Assembly (NCBI GenBank): GCA_000818945.1
Contig: KN805403.1
Span: forward strand, 106,145-170,144
Direction: 5' to 3'
DNA: 64,000 nucleotides
Origin: Schizochytrium sp. CCTCC M209059
Lineage: Eukaryota > Sar > Bigyra > Thraustochytrida > Thraustochytriidae
Part shown: in pieces, positions 9,607-17,558 of the stretch
How the letters are laid out: each line of letters begins with the position of its first letter
Numbering within the stretch: position 1 is the first letter of the stretch
Translations under genes and position numbers: made by a program
Notes under the pieces: generated by a model
Databases searched by the model: none
Seen by the model: the letters and a program-made list of their open reading frames with translations, nothing else
What the model was told of the DNA's origin: nothing

Positions 9607-11991
9607 TTATGGAGGCGCGGCAGTAGCGACAGCTTTGAGGAGCCCTGGACGCAGTCGAGCGATAGATACAAGTGTTGAATCAGAACGCACTGCGCTCGCC
9701 TGCATTATAGGGTGTCCATAAGAGTCGAGGTACACATGCGGGAGACAAAGACAGTACAATCTCCCTGGCGCAAGTTCGATGGGGCGATGCGTAAAGAGCG
9801 CATTGCCAAAGTCTTGAAAGTGAACATGTGCGTGCATGAGCACACGGTGCGAAGCCGTGGGTGGCACCCGAACATAAATGCGCTGCAACTGTAAGAAGGA
9901 GTCCTGCGCCACATTATCCGGCGCAATGAACAAGTCAACGTCCTGAAGCGGCCACTGTAAGAGATCGTCCGCCTCACCTTGTACCGGTCCTGGTGCGGCC
10001 ATTGCGGCAGCGGCAGCAGCAGCAGCAGCAGCAGCGGCGGCGGCGGCGGCGGCGGCGGCGGCGTTCGGATCTTTGCTCATGACGGATTGCCGACCTGAAA
10101 CAGGATAAAAGCGACGGTTGCCCGAACTCAGACTCTCGTACTCGAGACCAATATAAACATCTGTCTCGTTCCAGCGCTCAAGTCGGTCGTATCGCGGCAC
10201 AAAACCCGTAAAATCGAGTCGATCCTGTGGAGGGAAATCAACGGAAGCGCCCAAGTCGTGCAGCATCCACGAACCGCCCCGGCGCACAGGACGTTTCGCA
10301 GTTTCCGTAGCACTCTTGTCGTCACGCTTGACACTTTCCGTTTTGAGGGTTGCACTTTTCTCGCCACCACTACCACCAATTGCGAGGTCGTGCGTTCGTG
10401 CACCAAGCTCGGCACAGCACGTGTGACTCGGATATGTATGGTTGAGGAGCCCAGGCAAGAAAGGGTCAGGGCGCTCGATCATTGACCGGCCACATGAACA
10501 TGCCATGCGAATCGTCGTCTCGCTTGAGCAGGCACGAATATCAAAGGCCCCTGGCCGGCCCGAGGCGCCTCGGGACAGATTCTCGCGCAGAAGCCGTACG
10601 CAGGGGCGCCCGGTGAGCGAAACAGCATCGCAAAGTCGGCGATCCGGACCCTTTTCAGCGCTAGTGCTGATCGTGCGCCGTGTCGAGGACAGAACGGCCT
10701 GGCCGCGCCAAATCCGTTTGCACTGGTCGGTAAGGCGCTTCTCAGCACGTCGGGCCACAGCGCCACGTCCACCCGTAAAGCGTCGTAACTCTCGCACGGC
10801 TAATTCCAAGTGCGACTCGTGCACCGCCGTGCCGTATCGCGAAGGAAGTCCACGCACATAGGTCTCGAGCGCGAAAGGCATGCCACGGTCCGCCAAGGAC
10901 CTACACAGCGCATCTTCCGCCCTCGTCGCGGACTCGAGTCGGGCTAGGGACTGAACATCCTTTTTCGAGAGAAGGGAAGAGGCGCTCTCACCGCCTGGCA
11001 CATTGACGCGGCTTGGCGCAGAGCCTTTGTTGTTACTCGTAGTATCAAAGTTCTCGTCCGCAGCATTGGTTCGGGTGCCGACATCGAGCGTTGAGACGAG
11101 TCCGCTGGTCGCTGACACTCGAATGACCGATGCAAGAGCAGAAGCTGCCTGGAGCCACTCGTTTCGCGAAAAGGCGTCGACGTGAACCTGTTTGACTAAG
11201 CGATTCACGCACGGACGCAAGCTGGAAATTGCGCAGCAACAGTCATTCTTGACAGCGCGACAAAAGGGCGTGCTACTACGTGTTGGATTTCCAACAAGGC
11301 CACACGCTTTAAGAGTACCCATGACGACGGCTTGCGTGCGCGGGCTCTCGAGTCCAGCGGCAAACGCAAAGACGAGGTACGGCATGCTACGCCCTGGCCA
11401 GCCCCGCACCTGATCGGGCCGACTTTTACGTGGCCCACCATTATTATTGCCGCCTCTGCTCTTGAATTTGCCAGCAACAGCGTCGTCTCCATGCTTGCCT
11501 CCCTTGCCACCTCCAGCACCGGCTGTTGCTACGCCCGATGGGATGCCTGATGTAGCTGATGATGATACAGTGGTGAAGCGTGGCCGTGCGGCCTTGAGTG
11601 TATTCAGCAGCCCAAACGTTGTCAACGAGAGCGCTCGTGGACTGGGTCGAACCCAGATGACTACGTGTGCGCACGAGAACACAAAGAGGAGTCTGCGTAG
11701 CGCTTCAAGATCGTGCTTGCACTCGGTCGCGAAACCTGCGTTCGCATCGTCCCCAGTCGAGCTCGCTGCGGTACCTGAGGCACCGGACACTATCGCGTTG
11801 AGCCTAGTTGGATCCACAGCCAGCACCAGGTACAGGACACCATCGCAGACCTCTCTTTGCACGTCAGCCTCTTGGGATTCGCTGTCGAGCTCGCGCGAGA
11901 AGATCCCACGGCCACCGGCGGCCTCGTTTGCAGCCTCTGCAGCCGTGCTCCAGCTCGACGCGACCACTGCAACCACGCGCGAGAAGTGCAT
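9607..11991 (-). CDS. SMG8: SMG8-like nonsense-mediated mRNA decay factor
   Basis: 794 residues. The family-diagnostic centre is present: RRLCDAVSLTGRPC (about residues 452-466) followed by a Cys/Ser segment with MACSCGRSM and then a Cys-rich helix (PSHTCCAELG). Upstream, a segment around RPSPRALSLTTFGLLNTLK matches the SMG8 N-terminal region. SMG8 with SMG9 binds the SMG1 kinase and restrains phosphorylation of UPF1 in nonsense-mediated decay. The protein is shorter than animal SMG8 (about 990), mainly in the N-terminal G-domain-like part, so an upstream exon may be missing. About 24 consecutive Ala residues (about 642-665) come from a trinucleotide tract. Start at 11991 is the first ATG of the frame. 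Confidence 0.75.
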   Translation of the reverse strand: MHFSRVVAVVASSWSTAAEAANEAAGGRGIFSRELDSESQEADVQREVCDGVLYLVLAVDPTRLNAIVSGASGTAASSTGDDANAGFATECKHDLEALRRLLFVFSCAHVVIWVRPSPRALSLTTFGLLNTLKAARPRFTTVSSSATSGIPSGVATAGAGGGKGGKHGDDAVAGKFKSRGGNNNGGPRKSRPDQVRGWPGRSMPYLVFAFAAGLESPRTQAVVMGTLKACGLVGNPTRSSTPFCRAVKNDCCCAISSLRPCVNRLVKQVHVDAFSRNEWLQAASALASVIRVSATSGLVSTLDVGTRTNAADENFDTTSNNKGSAPSRVNVPGGESASSLLSKKDVQSLARLESATRAEDALCRSLADRGMPFALETYVRGLPSRYGTAVHESHLELAVRELRRFTGGRGAVARRAEKRLTDQCKRIWRGQAVLSSTRRTISTSAEKGPDRRLCDAVSLTGRPCVRLLRENLSRGASGRPGAFDIRACSSETTIRMACSCGRSMIERPDPFLPGLLNHTYPSHTCCAELGARTHDLAIGGSGGEKSATLKTESVKRDDKSATETAKRPVRRGGSWMLHDLGASVDFPPQDRLDFTGFVPRYDRLERWNETDVYIGLEYESLSSGNRRFYPVSGRQSVMSKDPNAAAAAAAAAAAAAAAAAAAAMAAPGPVQGEADDLLQWPLQDVDLFIAPDNVAQDSFLQLQRIYVRVPPTASHRVLMHAHVHFQDFGNALFTHRPIELAPGRLYCLCLPHVYLDSYGHPIMQASAVRSDSTLVSIARLRPGLLKAVATAAPP
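10004..10063 (-). repeat. Trinucleotide tract encoding poly-Ala in SMG8
   Basis: CAG/CGG triplets on the + strand read as an unbroken run of alanine codons on the minus strand inside SMG8. The run is in frame and uninterrupted, so it is a length-variable coding microsatellite rather than a break. Confidence 0.9.
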
Positions 11992-12657
11992 CTACGAGCA
12001 CGTCGTCTTCTCGCAGACGCGGCGCGTATAAGTAAGCTGCGCTACGCTCCGCACGCTTGCGTCCTCACGCCGGGCCGCGGCAAGCTCGCTCGCGAGCTTT
12101 GCTCCCTCAGATCGCGCGATGCCGCCACCGCGCCGGGCCGTCGAGGCTAGCCAGACTCCGCTCCGCCCGCCCCGCGGCTCCGCGTCCTCCGGCGCGGCGC
12201 CTGCCGGCCGGGCTCGACTCGCGCCTCGCGCCTCGAGATCGCAGCGGCCGGATGGTTTTTGCCGCCGCCGCGACTTGAAGAAGGTCGACCACGAGGCGAG
12301 GTTGAGGTTGGTTAGGTTGAACGATTGACGACTTACTCGGCCTGGGTGACCAAGACCAAAGGCAGGCAGCCAGGCAAACTGCGACGCCCGGAAGAGGCCG
12401 GCCGTAGGTCGCGACGCAGGAGAGAGACGAACGGCCCGTCGTCTGGTGCCGGAGCCGCTCCGCGCGGCACGAGCAGCGAGTGGGAGAAGAGGATAGATAT
12501 CGACGTTGTCGATATCAATTTTGTCGATATCATCTTCGATATCATCGACGACGACGACGACGACGACGACAACAACAACGACGACGACAACGACGACGAC
12601 GGAGAGGAGGAAGAGAAGAAGAAGAGTGGGCAAAGTAACGGAAGAGAGGAAAGAGAC
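11992..12657. promoter_or_regulatory. Divergent promoter region SMG8 / COG4
   Basis: 666 bases separate the SMG8 start (leftward) from the preferred COG4 start (rightward). Both upstream regions must lie here. The left half is GC-rich; the right half holds the GATATC and GAC repeat tract listed separately. No TATA box stands out. Confidence 0.5.
12495..12603 (+). repeat. GATATC-motif and GAC-triplet tract upstream of COG4
   Basis: At least five GATATC or near-GATATC words alternate with TCGA/GACGTTG spacers (about 12495-12547), followed by GAC and AAC triplets to about 12603. In the COG4 frame the tract would read as alternating Ile/Asp/Val and then an Asp/Asn run. This is more likely 5' leader than protein. 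Confidence 0.75.
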
Positions 12658-15102
12658 ATGTCGGCAGCGCTAGAGAATGACTTTGCAGAGGGCGTGGCAA
12701 CGTTCTACGAGGAACTCGTGGGAGGCAAGGTGGTCGACGCCTTTGGCAGCGTGCTCAAGTTAGCCAATGTAGAAGCCAGGATCGCGGACGAGAAGAGCTC
12801 AGAGGACGCAGCCGCAAATGCGCACGGAGAAATGCTGCTGAATTGCGAGGTCAAGCTGGGCCAAGCCATCGTGCAACAGATCGAAGAGCTCGTGCGCAGC
12901 CGCAACGCAGCAGCCGAAGAGCAAAAGAGACGAAACGAAGAGGCCCGAGAAGCCAAGGCCAAGGCCCACCGAGAGCGCCAGATGCGTCGCAAATCAGAAG
13001 GTTTTCGTACTTCCAATGACATGCGCGCCCAGCTTTTGGAACAGAGTCGTCGACACAAGCTTAAAGAGCAGCGCAAGGCCGAGGCCTCGCAGGCACAACA
13101 GGACGAGTCCCTGCGTAAACAAATGCAGCGCGAGGAAGAAGATCTCCCTCGCCTTCAGCGCGCTGCCGAGCTCTGTAGACTCGCAGAATCCTTGCGCGTT
13201 GTCACGAACAAGGACGGCCGTACGGACGGAAACGCTGCCGCGGAAACCTGTCTCGAGCAGTACTCCCAATTGGTCTGTGCTGGCCTCAATGAACGTTACG
13301 AGCTCATTCTGGACGAGCTCAAGACACATCGCAGCCTGGCCCACCAATCAACGAGCTTTGGAGCCCAGGTGGAGACGTCCGAGGACGATCCATACTTGCA
13401 AGCGCTCTCGTACATTCTCTTGTACGCAGACAGTCTGATTGAAAAGCTCATGTTGGGCGAGTACGCCGTGGCCTCAACAGAGACTGCCACGGAGCTTGCA
13501 ACAGCACCTATCGTCAAACAAGTCGAAGCGCGCACAAGCGAGACGGTCGTCTTTGTGCTCAACGCCTTTCACAAGGACCGTCGCATCGACCAGTGGGTAC
13601 GCGCGGTGCAGACGGAACGCCAAAGTCTCGGCGATGCTCAAGTCACTGAGCTTGACAACTTATTGAACGATATGATGGAGGTGCAGCAATACTGTGGTCA
13701 CTTTACTCGTGCGCTCCTGGGCCTCGGCGTCTTGGACCCGGCAAAACTCGCGGCCGGGGGCATTGCCGAGAAGCAAGTTGATCTTGCATCCGCGTACATT
13801 CAACTGGAGGAGGCTTGGCTCTCGCTGAGCTTGAGCAAGGCGCGGGCCATTGCGGATCTTTCTGGGGAAGGTCAGGAATGCGTTAATTCACTCGTCAAAG
13901 ATACCTTTTACATTGTTAGCAAAGGCTTCGCACGCGCTGTTCATACGGAAAACAGTCAGTCGTGCTCCGCCATGGTCAATCACATTTACCGTCTGCTCGA
14001 GGATGACTATTCAAAGGCCATCAAGGCCATTCTACGCGGTGCAGAGGCACACGCCGGGGGTCGTGCCGATACCGGGTCGGGGAGCGGCGCATCAGGACAC
14101 CGCGGTGGCGCACGCAGCGAGCGATCTGATGGCCGTCGCAACGAGGACCACTATGATGCAGCCGGAAGCGAGGTAGATCTCTTCGCGGCTGCGCTCGAAG
14201 GCGATATTCAGGGCACGAGTCGGCTCGACTCGGCGCTGCTCATTGCCATCAATACAATCGAGCTGAGCAGTATCTTTATGAACGACCTCGTGGGCCAAAT
14301 CGAGGCCGAAATCGAGGCACGCTTTCCTGACCAGCTCGCGCTCGTGGACATGGCGCTCCATGATTTGCGTGCTACCGCCGAAGAGCACAAGACACTTCGC
14401 ACGCAAGCGCTCGATGAAGTCGTGGCCACATGCTTTCGTCCAATGTTTCTCTCAGCTGCCGATGCGGGGGTGGCGAAGATGACCTACAAGGTCAACAATG
14501 CCATTTACGAAACCTACGAGCGCGAGGATCCCTTTGTGTCTAAGTTTATCGATGCCCAAATCGAGCAATCGCGCATCTTTCGCAAGTGTCGAGCACACCT
14601 TTCCAAGCAGAACTTTGGCACGCTTCTGGGTCTCGTTGCGCGCGAGATAGCATATGCCTGGGAGACAGCGCTCCTCAAGCACCAAAGCTTTAATGACCTC
14701 GGCGCTTTACGTCTCGCGGATGAAATTCGTGCCATGATGGCGCTGCTGTCCAGCTTGTATCTGACCCGCGAGGAGCGCGAGCAGGCCGAGGTCCGCCCAG
14801 ACTTGCTTGAACATCTGGCAGAGGACCAAGAGTCAATCCAGATGAATATCCGAAAGCACTTTGCGCGCCTTTTGCAAATCTCCTTTCTTCTCAGCCTCGA
14901 GCTTACCTCGCACGTGCAAATGTTGCCCTGTCCCTTTACGCCAGTACTTTCCGATGCAGATGTGCGTCGTGTGCTTGCCAGGCGCGTCCCGCCCGAACCG
15001 GGGGTCAACATTGCTCAGCTCGACGTCTCGCAGCATGTATCTCCGGACGAGTCGGTCTCGGCCAAGCCAAGGACGCCGCCACGGGCGCCGCCGCATGTCT
15101 AA
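12658..15102 (+). CDS. COG4: COG4, conserved oligomeric Golgi complex subunit 4
   Basis: 814 residues from ATG 12658 (MSAALENDF). The frame stays open upstream to 12325, but those 111 codons are low-complexity and fit a leader better. The protein is mostly helical, with a charged coiled coil at about residues 85-165. The C-terminal half matches COG4: YEREDPFVSKFIDAQIEQ, a long helical section, FNDLGALRLADEIRAMMALL and FARLLQISFLLSLE, which parallel the EANDPWVQ, FNRLGGLQFDKELR and FARLSQMATILNLE blocks known in the family. COG4 is a lobe A subunit of the Golgi vesicle tether and binds SNAREs and Sly1. A Gly/Arg-rich insert (about 465-495) is lineage-specific. Confidence 0.8.
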   Translation: MSAALENDFAEGVATFYEELVGGKVVDAFGSVLKLANVEARIADEKSSEDAAANAHGEMLLNCEVKLGQAIVQQIEELVRSRNAAAEEQKRRNEEAREAKAKAHRERQMRRKSEGFRTSNDMRAQLLEQSRRHKLKEQRKAEASQAQQDESLRKQMQREEEDLPRLQRAAELCRLAESLRVVTNKDGRTDGNAAAETCLEQYSQLVCAGLNERYELILDELKTHRSLAHQSTSFGAQVETSEDDPYLQALSYILLYADSLIEKLMLGEYAVASTETATELATAPIVKQVEARTSETVVFVLNAFHKDRRIDQWVRAVQTERQSLGDAQVTELDNLLNDMMEVQQYCGHFTRALLGLGVLDPAKLAAGGIAEKQVDLASAYIQLEEAWLSLSLSKARAIADLSGEGQECVNSLVKDTFYIVSKGFARAVHTENSQSCSAMVNHIYRLLEDDYSKAIKAILRGAEAHAGGRADTGSGSGASGHRGGARSERSDGRRNEDHYDAAGSEVDLFAAALEGDIQGTSRLDSALLIAINTIELSSIFMNDLVGQIEAEIEARFPDQLALVDMALHDLRATAEEHKTLRTQALDEVVATCFRPMFLSAADAGVAKMTYKVNNAIYETYEREDPFVSKFIDAQIEQSRIFRKCRAHLSKQNFGTLLGLVAREIAYAWETALLKHQSFNDLGALRLADEIRAMMALLSSLYLTREEREQAEVRPDLLEHLAEDQESIQMNIRKHFARLLQISFLLSLELTSHVQMLPCPFTPVLSDADVRRVLARRVPPEPGVNIAQLDVSQHVSPDESVSAKPRTPPRAPPHV

Positions 15103-15280
15103 CGTTCGATTTCTAAAATTGCTCGTAAGATTGGCCAAGAAAACTTGACCCGGCTTTTTCCCTCGGGTTGTGTCCTTCAAAAGGTGTGGGGCACCCAACT
15201 TCGAAAGGAGGCTCCATTTAAAGTTGAAAAAGCGAAGTGGGTCAGCACCTTGGATGACGGAGGAAGCACCAAAAAGTCAT
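15103..15280. other. Convergent spacer COG4 / J-protein
   Basis: 178 bases between two stop codons of convergent genes; both 3' UTRs and polyadenylation signals must lie or overlap here. No further structure seen. Confidence 0.6.
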
Positions 15281-16435
15281 CTACGTGGGGACCTCAGGCC
15301 AGGATCCTGAGCCAGTGCTTTCTACGGTGACCCATTGGGTCTGCCCGTCAAGCAGACGCTCAACAAAACTAGTGAGCAAGGCAAAGTTGTCTGGACTCAC
15401 AGGTGCACGAAGTCTTGCCATTTTCTTTTTAGAAGGTCGCAGAACGACGACGGCGCTGACTTCGTCCGCGTCCTTTCTCTCTCGCGAAGCGCTCCGGGTT
15501 TCTGAAGAGGAGGAGGAAGGAGGAGAGGCTGACCACGGCGTCTTGGCTTCGACAAAAGCTTCCCACTGCATGAAGCGCGTTTTGCCCATCGTCTGCTGCG
15601 AGATGCCACGGAAATAAACCTTGTCGTTGCGATGTCTGGCATTCAGCGTGGCAATCCATCGACTTACGCGCGTTGCACCCCCGCTCTCCGTGACCAGGGG
15701 CTCTCGCGTTATCACCACAACGACAAAGGGCTTATTTGGGTACGTGAGATCTGCGCGTCGAAGATGCCATTGCGACGTTTTGCTCTGGGTCGCGCCGCTT
15801 CGGCTCTGGGCGCCTCTGGAACTATTTCTGCCGTTCCCGCCGCCACGATTTGGCTGAGGATCGAAGTGCTGTGTAAGGAAAAGATAGGCTGCAACAAAAA
15901 CGAGAATGAGGACCGGCAAGTTCGCCAAAAGATCTTCGAGGAGAAGCATGAGCGGCGGCTGTGAGGCTCTCCACTGCTGCTGCTGGTGGAACTGCTGATG
16001 GTATCGCTGTTGCTGTCTCTGCCAATGTTGCTGCGCACGATGTTGCTGCGCACGATGTTGCTGCTGATGAAAATGATGAAATTGTGTATTGCCTCGATAA
16101 TTGTTGCCTCGTCCAAAATTCTCGTTTGCCTCGGCTTCGCGCCTCTGCTGAGGGTCCATGAGGACCTCATGCGCTTCGCTGATGCGCAGGAATTTGTCGT
16201 GAGCCTTGGGGTCTTTGTTTCTGTCAGGATGGTATTCGCGTGCAAGCTTCTTGTACGCAGAGCGTACCTCATCGGTCGACGCCGTCGGTGAGAGCCCAAG
16301 TGTCTTGAAATGCGCGCTTGCTGGCGTCGACGAAGTCCCTCTGCGCCCTCCGAAGGCCTCGGCCTGCGTCGTCAATGCCAAGATGAAAATAACCAGCGCC
16401 ACGACGCCGCGTGCCAGCACGCTCATCCTGAACAT
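15281..16435 (-). CDS. Secretory-pathway J-domain (Hsp40) membrane protein
   Basis: 384 residues. A hydrophobic N-terminus (VVALVIFILALTTQAEAF) is a signal peptide or anchor. The J domain covers about residues 41-108, with the HPD motif at 69-71 (REYHPDRNKD). A Gln/His-rich linker (about 118-158) leads to a hydrophobic helix at about 162-188 (LLANLPVLILVFVAAYLFL). The C-terminal 190 residues are soluble, with a Ser-rich insert. J proteins stimulate Hsp70 ATPase; with a signal sequence and internal TM the natural partner would be a lumenal or membrane-apposed Hsp70 such as BiP. This resembles ER J proteins without the DnaJ zinc or C-terminal domains. Which side the J domain faces cannot be fixed from sequence. 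Confidence 0.8.
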   Translation of the reverse strand: MFRMSVLARGVVALVIFILALTTQAEAFGGRRGTSSTPASAHFKTLGLSPTASTDEVRSAYKKLAREYHPDRNKDPKAHDKFLRISEAHEVLMDPQQRREAEANENFGRGNNYRGNTQFHHFHQQQHRAQQHRAQQHWQRQQQRYHQQFHQQQQWRASQPPLMLLLEDLLANLPVLILVFVAAYLFLTQHFDPQPNRGGGNGRNSSRGAQSRSGATQSKTSQWHLRRADLTYPNKPFVVVVITREPLVTESGGATRVSRWIATLNARHRNDKVYFRGISQQTMGKTRFMQWEAFVEAKTPWSASPPSSSSSETRSASRERKDADEVSAVVVLRPSKKKMARLRAPVSPDNFALLTSFVERLLDGQTQWVTVESTGSGSWPEVPT

Positions 16436-17558
16436 TGCGAGACGAAACGCGCACGTGGCGGCTTTCGTTTAGCCGGACGTAGAGCGCGAAGATCGCTTTG
16501 CGTCGCGCCGGCGTGCACTCTTCGTCTCCTTCTTCTCTTGCTGCTCCCTCCCTCCCTCCCTCCCTCCCTCACCCTCTCCTCCCGCGTCGTCGTGCGCCCG
16601 ACGACGAGGCGCGAGCAAGGATGGGGTTTTGTGTGCGTCCTTACGACACGACGTCGCGAAAATATTCCTGACTGCAGTATTACAGGCAACATCATCGTTA
16701 CGACTTTAGAGACAAAGGTAGTGCTTGCTCCGAAGATGGAGAGACTCTTTGCTTCGCGACACAAGCTACAATGGCGCTTGGTTGCCTTATTTCCTTGCCT
16801 TTTGCCTTGCCTTGCAGAATGAGAAAAGGCGTTCAAGCAGCCAAGTAAAACGGAGCTTTCATTTCGTTTGGTGCCAGAGAAAAAGGACGAAATAACAATA
16901 ACCTACCAATAGGTCTAGCTGTCTGTCTAGCTTTTTACATGGATGTTCACTCACGAATTGATTGCATGTACGATGTCGGTGTTGAAGATTCAAGATCGGT
17001 TGCAAAGAGAGACTTTTGTATTGTCAACCTTTTGTATACGTCTGGGGATTTCAAATGTATGTTTTCGAAGCTAAGTTAACTTCAGCATGATCAAGCAGAT
17101 CTTGCAAAACTTGCAAAACACGTGTTCAGCATGATCAAGCAGACCTTGCAAAACTTGCAAAACACGTGCATCCTCATTCTCATCGAAGATGGAAAGGATC
17201 GTTTCCTTTTCCCCCGTCAAAGATGAAAATGAGCTTGAGGTCGTTTGTCATTTTCACCATTCCATGCTTGATTCCACGAAGTAGGGCTAACTAAAAATAA
17301 GCTTGGTTGAAATTGCAAAGAAAGCTCTTCCCCCAGTCCAATAGTCCCGTTTGTCTCTTTCCCGCCAATCAGCTTAAGCCTGTCGCAACTGGGCTGCATA
17401 CAGTAGGCCCGAGGCCCTTCTTGTTTGTTATACTCCTCGGAGCCACGCAAAAGCCAAGCAGAACAACCAAAGCCACAGAGCTCTGCAAACAAACTCCTTT
17501 CGAGCATCAATTCGCCAACTCGCTCGGTCGCGCGGGAGCGCCAAGGCCGCACGCCGCG
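16436..17558. promoter_or_regulatory. Divergent intergenic region J-protein / P4H-ankyrin
   Basis: About 1.1 kb between two divergent starts. Contains a CCCT tetramer run at about 16540-16573 and a 44-bp tandem repeat with CACGTG cores at 17081-17168. The + frame is open from 17307, but codons before 17559 look unconserved. No separate gene is supported. Confidence 0.5.
17081..17168. repeat. 44-bp tandem repeat, each copy ending in a CACGTG palindrome
   Basis: Copies 17081-17124 and 17125-17168 differ at one base. Each starts TTCAGCATGATCAAGCAG, contains the 10-mer CTTGCAAAAC twice in near-succession and ends ACACGTG. CACGTG is the core of the E-box/G-box bound by bHLH and bZIP factors. It lies about 390-475 bases upstream of the P4H start. 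Confidence 0.85.

Noticed and set aside
11992..12633. 213-codon minus frame with poly-Val
   Set aside because: The Val run is the complement of the GAC/AAC tract; it overlaps the SMG8/COG4 promoter and shows no conservation-like features.
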